A program made the translations under genes and the position numbers. A stretch of DNA of 64,000 bases, from assembly GCF_029958925.1 (NCBI RefSeq), contig NZ_CP124616.1, positions 3,868,461 to 3,932,460 of the forward strand, read 5' to 3'. The stretch comes from Tropicibacter oceani. GTDB taxonomy: Bacteria > Pseudomonadota > Alphaproteobacteria > Rhodobacterales > Rhodobacteraceae. This document shows positions 56,668 through 64,000 of the stretch, piece after piece (positions within the stretch are counted from its first letter, which is position 1; each line of letters starts with the position of its first letter). Under the pieces are notes generated by a model. The model searched no databases. It was not told the origin of the DNA and was given only the letters and a program-made list of their open reading frames with translations.

Positions 56668-57345
56668 TCAGACCTCCTTCTTCTTAAAGACCATGGTCGT
56701 GTGGGTGATGCGCTCGTAGCTCAGCATTTCGAGATGCCCCGAACAGATCAGCCGTGCGATTGCGCGAAACCCCATGCCATCAAGGCGCGTCGAGGCGACG
56801 AGGTCGCCGACTGAAACCACGCCCGTCATGCTGCGAACAACATCCTGGGCGACGGTATCCCCAAAGCAATCGGGGCCGCGTACAGAGTGGAAGAGCTTGG
56901 CATTGAACAGCTCGACCGGGCAGACATCGTCCTCCGTGAACAGCAAAAGGTTGTCCAGAAAGCCTTGCGAAACGGCCTGCTTCTTGATCCGCGCCAATTC
57001 CTGGATGTATCGATTGCTCGCCCGGTCCTTGGGCCGCACGGCATAACCGATCATGGCGCCGTCGGTCTGCAAGGTGACAAGGTCAATATAGTGGTTGTGC
57101 AACTCACCGAACTTGTCGGACCACTCAAAACGGACCTGCGTCCGGAGTTCCAGTGTCGAGCGCCGATAACTGAGGATCAGCGCCGCGCACTTTTCGGCGT
57201 GGCTTTCAACGCCATGGCGTTCTCCTGGTCCATCGCCAAGTACGAGACCACCGGTGAAGTGTTTGGTGGATCCCACTTGCGTAGCGCGGTCGCCCTTGCA
57301 GGCTTCGGGTAGGCGGATACCGCCGCCAAGGGAAAGATCAGACAT
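56668..57345 (-). CDS. tnsA: TnsA-like endonuclease
   Basis: 225 residues from ATG 57345 (an upstream ATG at 57444 is less likely). PD-(D/E)xK-type catalytic set: Glu in HGVESHAEKC (residue 47), Asp in HNHYIDLVTLQ (residue 88), then IGYAVRPKDR, where TnsA normally has Q-x-K-P. Here the positions appear as A-V-R-P, with the nearest lysine two residues on. The C-terminal part (residues about 130-225) resembles the winged-helix that docks TnsC. TnsA cuts the 5' ends so that the element moves by cut-and-paste; the altered motif makes full activity uncertain. Confidence 0.78.
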   Translation of the reverse strand: MSDLSLGGGIRLPEACKGDRATQVGSTKHFTGGLVLGDGPGERHGVESHAEKCAALILSYRRSTLELRTQVRFEWSDKFGELHNHYIDLVTLQTDGAMIGYAVRPKDRASNRYIQELARIKKQAVSQGFLDNLLLFTEDDVCPVELFNAKLFHSVRGPDCFGDTVAQDVVRSMTGVVSVGDLVASTRLDGMGFRAIARLICSGHLEMLSYERITHTTMVFKKKEV

Positions 57346-58349
57346 CGGTTCTTCTTTCGAAATGAGGTGACGCAACCCGATCAGCCGGGCAGCGGATGAC
57401 CCCGAGGCGCACCTGGTCGTTCCACCCTTCCGACGACGCGGCATGGGTGGCTGCAGCAGGCAAACCTCTCCCGCTGGCAGTGCGCTGCACTACCCCACGG
57501 CAGGTCTGTCAATGTCGAGAAGAGACGTTATCCTTGAAGCGTCTGCATTGGCGTGCTAACTTCATCTGCGTCAACGAGCGGACTTCGGTCTTCTCAAAAA
57601 GCGGCGATCTGTTGGCGCAGATCGCTGTTTTCATTTCTGGATCAGGGCATAGGTGCCCTCCTTCTGATTTCTGGGACGTTGTAATTTTACGCTAGCTTGC
57701 AAGGACTGGCGTGGATAGCCCTTAATCTTTTAATTTCAGCACCTTACGATTTTGTCGCCTTTTCCACTTTTCGCATATGTGCGCCATCAGTGACTAGCGT
57801 CTGGTAGATTGAGTAGACCAACATCTTCCACTCCAAGGACGACATTGGCCGAAAAGTCGGTTGCGACGATTTCATTACTCTCCCATTGGGAGTTTTTTCT
57901 GATCGCAACTCGCCCATCTCAACCCGGAGATTGAGCGAATCAATCTGATGCTTCGCTTGTCGCAAGCGAATAGTTCACGCGGTGGGCGACCAGGATCATA
58001 GCGCGACACCGATGGTACGGAACCGAAGAGGGAGTGAATGGAATGGCAACGGGACTGGCCGATTTGGCCTTGGATCGTCTGCAACTTTGAAAACCTTCAT
58101 ACGTGTCATCTCAAGTCCGACCGCTTATCGCGCAGTCGGGGCGGTTCATCTCATATGAACCGTATGAGCCAGAGGCAGGTATGAAGCGTCGTGTTTTCCA
58201 TGGCTGTTTGATAGCCGCCGGGAATCTTGCTCAATAGCCCAAATCGGTCAAAATCGCGTCTGAACCGCCGTAATGCTTCAGAATTGCAACACATTGACAC
58301 AAAAGCATTTGACGTATTGCCTTTCTTTCGGGGTGGTGATCTTGACTTT

Positions 58350-58400
58350 CCTATCCTTACGGGAGGAACGGTAGTTCCGACCATTGATACTAAGGATAGG
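58350..58400. repeat. Nested inverted repeats in the gene-poor region
   Basis: CCTATCCTTA (58350-58359) and TAAGGATAGG (58391-58400) are perfect complements with a 31-base spacer that itself holds GGAAC-GGTA-GTTCC (58365-58378). The nested structure could be a terminus of an old insertion or an RNA structure. Confidence 0.6.
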
Positions 58401-58653
58401 ATGTCTGAGCGGGCGCTCGCGATTCTGCCGCCTCCAGCGAACAAGTCCGAAAAACGACTGGCTTTATTCGTCGCCAGCCCTTGATCTGCGATAGTTTCGT
58501 GCAGGTCGGCGAGCGCGACAAAAAACCACCTAAAAGGTGAAATCCCAATCCGCACTTCCCGCAAAAGCTGTGAAGATGATTCGCGTTATCCCGAGTTATC
58601 CAACGGCGGAGTAACGTCATACCCGCCCGGATAACTGTTCAACTCCAGATGTT

Positions 58654-58690
58654 TGCCACCCTTCACCCGCCTACCGGGTGAAGGGTGGCA
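58654..58690. repeat. Perfect 16-bp hairpin in the gene-poor region
   Basis: TGCCACCCTTCACCCG and CGGGTGAAGGGTGGCA with loop CCTAC. The stem has 16 uninterrupted pairs and no adjacent T run, so it is not a simple terminator. It lies 126 bases upstream of the small membrane-protein gene. Confidence 0.85.
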
Positions 58691-58815
58691 GATTTCATTC
58701 GCATCAGGGAGAATTCAGATAGACTACCCGTGGAGTACGTGGATCCCCCACACGAGCAGAGGAATGGCACGCGCATCCGAGGTCGCGACATCGCACGCAA
58801 GAGGAGTCCAAGGGC

Positions 58816-59067
58816 ATGGGAAACGACTTGGCCTTTGTGATCATGGGCATCTTGGTGACCGTTGGGTCGCTCGGCTCGTCGTACCTCACCTACCGCCGTA
58901 GCGCCAAGCCACCCATACCAGATCCCGAAAGACTGCGACGGTTCATCGAAAGTGCTCCGATTGAACGGCTTGAAGGGATCCAGCGGCCCGATGAGCCCGA
59001 CCGTCAGGACCGATCCACTCCGACGCCGGCCGATGATGGATCATCACCTCGGTTTCAGGACCGCTGA
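58816..59067 (+). CDS. Small membrane protein
   Basis: 83 residues. One N-terminal transmembrane helix (DLAFVIMGILVTVGSLGSSYL) followed by a soluble, charged, proline-rich tail (RRSAKPPIPDPERLRRFIESA...). AGGAG precedes the ATG at the right distance. Unrecognised. It is the only rightward gene in the island. Confidence 0.65.
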   Translation: MGNDLAFVIMGILVTVGSLGSSYLTYRRSAKPPIPDPERLRRFIESAPIERLEGIQRPDEPDRQDRSTPTPADDGSSPRFQDR

Positions 59068-59188
59068 TAAACTTGTGCGACAGAGGCCCATGCCGATTTC
59101 TGCTGATCGGACGAAGGCCTTACATGCACGCGGACCATTGATCGCGCCCGAGGCCACCAGACCCTGATCGTCACGCCGCAATACGCGC

Positions 59189-59947
59189 CTACTGGACGCA
59201 GATCGGAGAAAGCTGGTCGTCCGTGTCCAGGTGCAGCGCGCTGCGCCAGAGCTGTGTCTTGAAGATGTGGCAGACCCGGCCGCCGAGGTCGTCGTCCCGA
59301 ATTTCGCTGATCAGGCCCGCCCATACGAGCGGGCGCAGAACGCAGGATGAAAACGCGCCCATCTCCCGCCAGCCTGCCGTATGCCAGTCAAGCGCCTCGC
59401 CATAAAACGTTTCGAACAGGGCAGCCTCGGTCGTGCCGTGGTCGGCCTCGACATTGATCACGTTCATCCAGATGTCCCAGGTGCCGACCGGGCGGTCGTC
59501 GAACCGCGCGTAGGACGCGTGATCGATCTGCAGCACGAAATACGGGATCAATTCGGCGAACAGGCTTCCTGGACAGTCGGCCAACTCCGCCCCACGTTTC
59601 GTCAGGCGAAACTCACCCTTGAAGTGCCGCCCCAAGCGTAGGGAGATCAGCAGGAAATGCACGAGTTCCAGCGCCGGGAAGTCATACTCGTTGATTACCT
59701 TGTGGAAACGGAACATCTCCTCCGCGGATCTCCCGGGCCACTCAAAATGCTCGACGGCCCAATGCACGAAAACCCGCTTGAAGGCCTTGGTCTGCGTCAA
59801 GCCGATGGCACCATGATCCCGCGCGTAGCGAAGCGTCAGCAGAGCGCCCCGCAGCAGCGGCGACTGCGCGAGGTCGGGATGGTCATCGGCGAGGTTGCGA
59901 AACTCGATCATGGGCGGATGCTGCAACAGGCTGAAGGGCCACGCCAT
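59189..59947 (-). CDS. Hypothetical protein (252 aa)
   Basis: A soluble protein with a helical, winged-helix-like C-terminal half (LRPLVWAGLISEIRDDDLGGRVCHIFKTQLW). Repeated features are GEFRLTKRGAELADCPGSLFAELIPYF and VNVIN-like INVEADHG. The start is ATG 59947 or 59911 (MIEFRNLADDHPDL); neither has a good ribosome site. GC close to the backbone, unlike the next three genes. I do not recognise the family. Confidence 0.7.
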   Translation of the reverse strand: MAWPFSLLQHPPMIEFRNLADDHPDLAQSPLLRGALLTLRYARDHGAIGLTQTKAFKRVFVHWAVEHFEWPGRSAEEMFRFHKVINEYDFPALELVHFLLISLRLGRHFKGEFRLTKRGAELADCPGSLFAELIPYFVLQIDHASYARFDDRPVGTWDIWMNVINVEADHGTTEAALFETFYGEALDWHTAGWREMGAFSSCVLRPLVWAGLISEIRDDDLGGRVCHIFKTQLWRSALHLDTDDQLSPICVQ

Positions 59948-60134
59948 ACTGCCGCAAATAGATCGTCCCCGACTTCATCGGTCACCCGGAAGCTGCCGTT
60001 CGTAGCTGGTGCGGCGTAGAGATCGTCAACTCCGAGCCTGAAGTCAAAACTGAAGGTGCAGACATCAAAATCAACTATTGCCACGAACTTTTTTCTGGAA
60101 TTCCGACTATACAGGCCCGTATCCCTACACTGGA

Positions 60135-61001
60135 TTATTGAGAATTATCGTTAACCTCCTGAAGGCGAATGAGAAAAGCGTTGCGCCAAACGGTGAACAA
60201 GTTGAGAGACAGCTCTACATCGTCACGTTTACGTCCGTGGGCAAGACTATTCCTCGCCTTTCGGAACAAGTCGATGGGCAAATTTATTTCTTCAGCCACA
60301 CTCCCATTTAGATCCAGCGCATCAATCGCCGACAACAAGATGATGTCAGAGAGGTCCACGTTGTTTATTTCACTATCTCTTGAGCGCAGTGAAATTTCCG
60401 TGGATGATTTCAGCCTCCTGACTTCAGGCCCGTCAAGGCAAAAGACGCGCCGCAAGTCCCTGTAAACGTGCGCAAAGAGTTTGATATTGTTTCCATCAAT
60501 AACAAATTTGGGCGTAAGATCGAAAACCGCCCTTCCAAGAAGGCCCAGATTTCTTTGCAACCTTAATTCCGGATGGCTCACATAGCCGTTGTACAGTATA
60601 TAGTCACTGGGATCTAAAATCGGGTTGTTTAGAGATATACTAAGAGCCGCCATTAATGCGGAGACTCTCTCAGGAAACATTACGGTGTCGTTGACTATCG
60701 AGTTTGTGAAGCCCTGCAAATTTTCGAGAGCACCAGCAAAGGCGCGAGCCTCAAGAAAATCCGACATGTCGCGCCTGGGGTTGACATAAAACACGCACGC
60801 AAGCGGATACGATCCGCTCTTCTCGAATATATCTTCAACCAAATCGTAATGTCCCGAACTCTCGAAAAGCCTTAGCGTTTCCTCGTTCAGCTGCAGTAGG
60901 CACATTCCATCCTCGACTAATACACTATCGTGATCCATAACAGTTTCTGGGATAAGGAATGCTTGAAATGAGGATCCGTCCGACAAAAATATATGACCCA
61001 T
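60135..61001 (-). CDS. Protein with a C-terminal HEPN-type RxxxxH motif (288 aa)
   Basis: The C-terminal region reads FRKARNSLAHGRKRDD, where R250-NSLA-H255 is the R-x4-H motif of HEPN ribonuclease/toxin domains. The N-terminal 200 residues are mixed alpha/beta and not recognised. ATG two bases after the stop of the 318-aa gene (TAATAATG), so translation is coupled. GC is lower than in the backbone. HEPN proteins with R-x4-H are RNases in many defence and toxin systems; activity here is inferred. Last gene of the operon. Confidence 0.75.
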   Translation of the reverse strand: MGHIFLSDGSSFQAFLIPETVMDHDSVLVEDGMCLLQLNEETLRLFESSGHYDLVEDIFEKSGSYPLACVFYVNPRRDMSDFLEARAFAGALENLQGFTNSIVNDTVMFPERVSALMAALSISLNNPILDPSDYILYNGYVSHPELRLQRNLGLLGRAVFDLTPKFVIDGNNIKLFAHVYRDLRRVFCLDGPEVRRLKSSTEISLRSRDSEINNVDLSDIILLSAIDALDLNGSVAEEINLPIDLFRKARNSLAHGRKRDDVELSLNLFTVWRNAFLIRLQEVNDNSQ

Positions 61002-61003
61002 TA

Positions 61004-61960
61004 TTAAGCCCCCACCGCTGAAATATCGGCCTCAACAATTGCCCTGATAAGATTTGCAGCAAAAGATAGCAATTCACTATCCCTGTCGCCCCACTCATCC
61101 GGTATTCGCCGCCCGTGAATGAAGTCGCTTCTCATTGAATAGAGAGAGCGAATTTTCTTCTTGATCCCGTGCTCATGAAACATCGGGAACCTTTTTGTAA
61201 TTTCCTCACTGAGAGTGGGGATAATGCCGCTCACTGAGCCATTTAACAGCCGACCTTCAATGTAGATTACAAGACTTGATAGTCGGATTACTCTATGGAT
61301 CGGATCTTCTTTCTGCCACATGAAAAGTGGTTCGAGTGGCAAAAAGGGATGGCCTATCGCTTCTATACCTGCTCGCGCCCATGCCTGAGCTCTTTCCTGA
61401 CAGCGCTGCAAGGTTTCCAAGGTAGGGCTGTAAGTTGAGGCAAGCCCAGTCAACAGCAGGTTTCGTCCATAATGTCCGATACCTTTTTCGATATGAAGTG
61501 CCTCGACAGAATTCTTTGCGGCGAACCGAAGTTCCTGCATTTTTTCATCATCAATGCCGCTAGGAAACTCCAAACCCATGCTGTCGAGCAGTTCTTCTAA
61601 AGGGTCCTCATTGTAGACTCTGTAGTAGCGAATCGAGCCGCAAGGAGGAGGTGGGCAAGATGATTGTTCTGACTCGAGAACCAACGCTAGATGGAGCAGA
61701 TCCGCCAACTTTTGAGTGTACTCCCTATTGTTGGCATAGTTGAATCTCAGAAAGCAGTTCTTCCTATTGCCATTTTCAATAAACCGAGATTGAGCCTCCA
61801 TCGCGGGGCCGTCGAATTCTTCGAGATCTCTGTATTCGAGCGCAACTAAAGTCATCTCGGTTGATCGCACTTCGCTCTTTGGAAGCGTTATTCCGGGCAT
61901 GTGTATAAGTGTGATTTCGTTCTTTCTCATTTCCTCGAGCCCAATCCAATTTCCCGACAT
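61004..61960 (-). CDS. Apea-like HEPN domain protein (318 aa)
   Basis: The C-terminal third (about residues 220-318) has LYSMRSDFIHGRRIP, with R277-SDFI-H282 matching the Apea-like HEPN R-x4-H(G) motif. The N-terminal part (about 1-130) is beta-rich with a PPPP turn and resembles the N-terminal domains that accompany Apea HEPN proteins. Middle operon gene, 11 bases after the 326-aa gene. GC about 47% by eye, lower than the 60-65% around it, a sign of foreign origin. Related to but not a close copy of the next HEPN protein. Confidence 0.75.
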   Translation of the reverse strand: MSGNWIGLEEMRKNEITLIHMPGITLPKSEVRSTEMTLVALEYRDLEEFDGPAMEAQSRFIENGNRKNCFLRFNYANNREYTQKLADLLHLALVLESEQSSCPPPPCGSIRYYRVYNEDPLEELLDSMGLEFPSGIDDEKMQELRFAAKNSVEALHIEKGIGHYGRNLLLTGLASTYSPTLETLQRCQERAQAWARAGIEAIGHPFLPLEPLFMWQKEDPIHRVIRLSSLVIYIEGRLLNGSVSGIIPTLSEEITKRFPMFHEHGIKKKIRSLYSMRSDFIHGRRIPDEWGDRDSELLSFAANLIRAIVEADISAVGA

Positions 61961-61971
61961 GCATGCTGTAT

Positions 61972-62952
61972 CTAAAGCGCTGTGTCTGCGACCAAATTTG
62001 AAGCCAGCACCAGCTCATCCATTCTCGCGTTTATTTCGGATGAATTTGCCGATGCAAGCAAAGAGCGAATATCTAATTGCTCGTACTCAAATCCTGCATC
62101 TGCGCCAAACTTGCAAAGATATCGATTCGCAGATTGAGAAAACGCGATGAGCCTAACCCACAAAATAGGTTTCAGCCCAGGGGAGAAATTTTCCAGTATG
62201 GCTTGGAAGGGCGCAACTATTTCTCCACCCGCCGTTTCTATTAGCTTCTCAAACTCATGGAACCTCAAAACGCTTCCGCTGTCATCTGCCAAAACGAGAG
62301 ATTGGGCTGCCTGTGATATCTTGCCTGCAAAAACGTGTTGCGTTTGAGATGACCAATCCGAACCAGGTAGTGATGCAATTGGGATCTCGCTGCTAAGCGC
62401 CTTCTCAAAAGCCCGCCGCAACCGCAAGCACTCGATAGCGTCAATGTCTAACGAAAAGTCAGCCAACGCCATTCGGCTCTCGATCAAATCGCATAGCGCA
62501 ATTGGGCGCAAAATTCGATAGACCGTATTCCTTCCAAAATATGAAGACATATTGATTGAGTATGCCTCTTCAGCAACAAGTCGTTCTATCCGCCCTACTG
62601 CGTCTCGGCATGCCAACAAAAGTTGGAAACGCAACGGGCCTATCTCGCGATAGAGTCGCTTTCTGGCTTCAGCCTCATATTCTCGCCGAGCATTGTTGTC
62701 CCCAAGTGCGTTTTGAAGTTGTTCACTTAAGCGTGCTTTATGTGTTTCTACGTCTCGTTGCAGTTCGGTACTCAATCGCAGCTTGTAACCTTCCATTTCA
62801 CGTTGCAGTCTACTTTTGTAAAATTCTTGAAATAGCCAGCTAACACCAGTAGCTACCGCAATTGTGAAGGGGGCGAGCCATGCCAACAAAGAGGCCCAAT
62901 CATTATTTTCGGAGATAGACGCAATGAGCGCGACAAGCTGTTCTTCGGTCAA
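61972..62952 (-). CDS. Membrane-anchored coiled-coil protein (326 aa)
   Basis: One N-terminal transmembrane helix (WLAPFTIAVATGVSWLF, residues about 25-42), then a coiled coil of about 60 residues with repeated KxRL..EL..QR pattern (SRLQREMEGYKLRLSTELQ, HKARLSEQLQNALG), then a helical soluble domain starting YEAEARKRLYREIGPLRFQLL. The start is a TTG at 62952 with no strong ribosome site, so the N-terminus is uncertain. First gene of the operon with the two HEPN genes. Membrane anchoring plus HEPN partners suggests a sensor or effector scaffold (inference). Confidence 0.72.
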   Translation of the reverse strand: MTEEQLVALIASISENNDWASLLAWLAPFTIAVATGVSWLFQEFYKSRLQREMEGYKLRLSTELQRDVETHKARLSEQLQNALGDNNARREYEAEARKRLYREIGPLRFQLLLACRDAVGRIERLVAEEAYSINMSSYFGRNTVYRILRPIALCDLIESRMALADFSLDIDAIECLRLRRAFEKALSSEIPIASLPGSDWSSQTQHVFAGKISQAAQSLVLADDSGSVLRFHEFEKLIETAGGEIVAPFQAILENFSPGLKPILWVRLIAFSQSANRYLCKFGADAGFEYEQLDIRSLLASANSSEINARMDELVLASNLVADTAL

Positions 62953-63437
62953 AATTTTACACTTTCGATTTCAATGCCGGGATCAGGTTTCTAGTTTCAC
63001 GATGACAAGCTACAGGCTTAACGGCCTGTCTTCTCTGGTGGCCTTATTTCGGACAGTCTATTCGGTCACATTGTAGCGAACCCGGTAGATAATAGTATAA
63101 GTCGCTTGTCACGTTTTTGGCAGATAGCAGCCACTTAGGGAAGCGTCTTGTACCGCAGCCTCGTCCAGCACCTCGAGCAATATCCTTCGACAAAGCAGTC
63201 AAAACGGACTGGGAGCGGACTTGCGGCAACGCAGCATCGGGTGCCCTGGATGACGTACAGAAAACGTCGTTCACGGCCCATAGCTGCCTTTGGCCGGTAG
63301 GTGTCTATGCTGCGATGCAGCCCGTCAGAGGAGACATTCGCTGCGAGCGCGAAGACAAGAGCTAGTCGAACTCACGGTTTGCGGACGAAGCGCCAATTCG
63401 CTGCGTTTGCTCGAATGTCGGCCAATGAATGCGTCCT
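62953..63437. other. Non-coding gap in the cargo
   Basis: 485 bases. Frames here are arginine/serine-rich or have no ribosome site and look like noise. It likely holds the promoter of the three-gene operon. The stretch GGACAGTCTATTCGGTCACATTGTA near 63050 was checked as a possible transposon end and not accepted. Confidence 0.5.
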
Positions 63438-63917
63438 TCACATGTGCTTATAAACGATTGAGACCTCACAACCCATTGCCATTTCGATTTTCTTTACCGC
63501 ATCTTCCGACATTTCCCCAATGTTGGGATTCATGACGCTAAACGCAAAACAACCGAATGCCTGATGAAAATCGTAAATTAACTCATCAAGCGAAGCGAAC
63601 TTCGAAAAGCAAGGCAGGAACTTCGAACAACAAGGCATTTTGCGTTTCTTTAGTCGGAATCCTGTTTTCTCGTCATAGTCTGAAGACATGGTCCTGCCCC
63701 ACCAGTCAAGGTCGAGGGCGGCCCTGCAATGAGGGCAAGCGACTGATTGAAAATTTCCTCCACAGTTAAAAAACTGGATGCCCTCCGTCCGAACAATTTC
63801 GACTTCATCGGCATCGGGCATCATTTCTTCCAAGAGGTTCAAAGCAGCTTTAGTTTCCTTCTTTGAAGGCACATGCCTTGGAGATTTGGGAACGAAATAT
63901 ATCCAATCGTCAGACAT
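63438..63917 (-). CDS. Conserved-type hypothetical protein with zinc-ribbon (159 aa)
   Basis: Starts SDDWIYFVPKSPRHVPSKKET, then FNCGGNFQSVACPHCRAALDLDWW with a CxxC pair and a later PCCSKFLPC pair, consistent with one structural zinc. C-terminal SVMNPNIGEMSEDAVKKIE and GCEVSIVYKHM. I recall this as a widespread, uncharacterised soluble family whose members often occur in accessory regions. ATG at 63917 with no strong ribosome site. Not close enough to the HEPN operon to assign it there. Confidence 0.75.
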   Translation of the reverse strand: MSDDWIYFVPKSPRHVPSKKETKAALNLLEEMMPDADEVEIVRTEGIQFFNCGGNFQSVACPHCRAALDLDWWGRTMSSDYDEKTGFRLKKRKMPCCSKFLPCFSKFASLDELIYDFHQAFGCFAFSVMNPNIGEMSEDAVKKIEMAMGCEVSIVYKHM

Positions 63918-64000
63918 AGGTTTTACACCAGCATTCTTTTCTTCGATCCAGATAGCAGACGCTCACACATTGCGCAGCATCAGTCAACGTGGGCTCGAAG

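Larger units (their letters stand above)
51150..57345 (-). mobile_element. Tn7-like transposition module (tnsA, two small ORFs, tnsB, tnsC, tniQ)
   Basis: Six genes on one strand, overlapping or a few bases apart except for the ORF preceding tnsB: TnsA-like endonuclease, an 88-aa RNase-H-like fragment, a 70-aa ORF, a DDE transposase, an AAA ATPase and TniQ. The order and content are those of a Tn7/Tn5053-type heteromeric transposon that keeps TnsA. The left edge is near 51.1 kb; the right end was not found and the cargo appears to run to or past the window end. No Cas genes or TnsD/TnsE are visible. Confidence 0.85.
57346..58815. other. Gene-poor region of the island
   Basis: 1470 bases with no convincing gene. 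Fragmentary frames exist: 57744-57965 on the minus strand (73 codons, HQIDSLNLRVEMGEL helical start) is the most protein-like, and one at 58151-58564 (minus) has a plausible last 40 residues (RRFRRDFDRFGLLSK...). Both may be gene remnants. Two inverted repeats (58350-58400 and 58654-58690) lie here. GC is lower than in the backbone. Confidence 0.6.

Noticed and set aside
57744..57965. 73-codon minus-strand frame as a real gene
   Set aside because: No ribosome site or recognised motif; kept only as a remnant note.
58240..58310. GGTCAAAAT match to the left-edge sequence and a TGACA end, tested as the right transposon end
   Set aside because: Only nine bases match, the same bases encode a plausible DFDRFG stretch of another frame, and no TnsB-site array follows.
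63040..63080. GGACAGTCTATTCGGTCACATTGTA as a possible right end
   Set aside because: No inverted match to the 51.1 kb region and no target duplication could be shown.
63117..63365. 82-codon plus-strand frame as a gene
   Set aside because: No ribosome site; mixed composition with no domain pattern.
51147..64000. CRISPR array or cas genes guiding the Tn7-like element
   Set aside because: No regularly spaced repeats and no Cas-like proteins were seen on either strand; TniQ is longer than the CAST type.

Overview
The window looks like a chromosomal segment of a GC-rich alphaproteobacterium of the Rhodobacteraceae (Roseobacter group). Evidence is the ethylmalonyl-CoA pathway genes, the sdh/suc/mdh gene order typical of that family, a LuxI/LuxR pair with Rhodobacteraceae-like sequences, and a taurine uptake/transamination locus. 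I see no rRNA, tRNA or CRISPR array. Assignments come from reading the sequence and remembered family features; no database search was run.

Layout. 1-5.9 kb: the 5' part of an acyl-CoA ligase gene, a divergent quinone-oxidoreductase-like gene, a RecD/UvrD-type helicase, and an AHL synthase/regulator pair. 6-12.4 kb: crotonyl-CoA carboxylase/reductase (ccr), a glycerolipid acyltransferase, ethylmalonyl-CoA mutase (ecm), an H-NS-like protein and purine nucleoside phosphorylase. 12.4-15.7 kb: an SHMT-like PLP enzyme, a DUF1989-type protein and small conserved genes, one with what looks like a doubly frameshifted stretch. 15.7-24.6 kb: succinate dehydrogenase (sdhCDAB) with small extra ORFs, mesaconyl-CoA hydratase, NnrU, a malyl-CoA lyase/thioesterase and a TauE/SafE exporter. 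24.7-37.4 kb: mdh, two glycosyltransferases, then sucCD, a lipoprotein, sucA, sucB, two membrane proteins and lpd.

37.5-42 kb: ftsE-ftsX-plsC-PNPOx operon and a zinc-ribbon membrane protein. 42.1-47.8 kb: tauABC diverging from tpa plus a GNAT gene. 47.9-50.8 kb: HU, AMP nucleosidase and a class II aldolase. Together the first 50 kb encode much of the TCA cycle and four ethylmalonyl-CoA pathway steps, so C2 assimilation and respiration can be co-controlled. The sdh and suc promoters share a paired TGTGATCACA palindrome and a 12-mer, which suggests one common regulator.

From about 51.1 kb to the window end lies an accessory island. It starts with a Tn7-like transposition module (TnsA, two small ORFs, TnsB, TnsC/TniB, TniQ) abutting an EthD-like gene that appears to have lost its 5' end. 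A gene-poor, hairpin-containing stretch follows. The cargo then includes a small membrane protein, an unrecognised 252-aa protein and an AT-richer three-gene operon: a membrane/coiled-coil protein and two different proteins, each with a C-terminal RxxxxH HEPN-type motif. That operon is the best candidate for an undescribed (probably defence or stress-response) system. The far end of the transposon was not identified.
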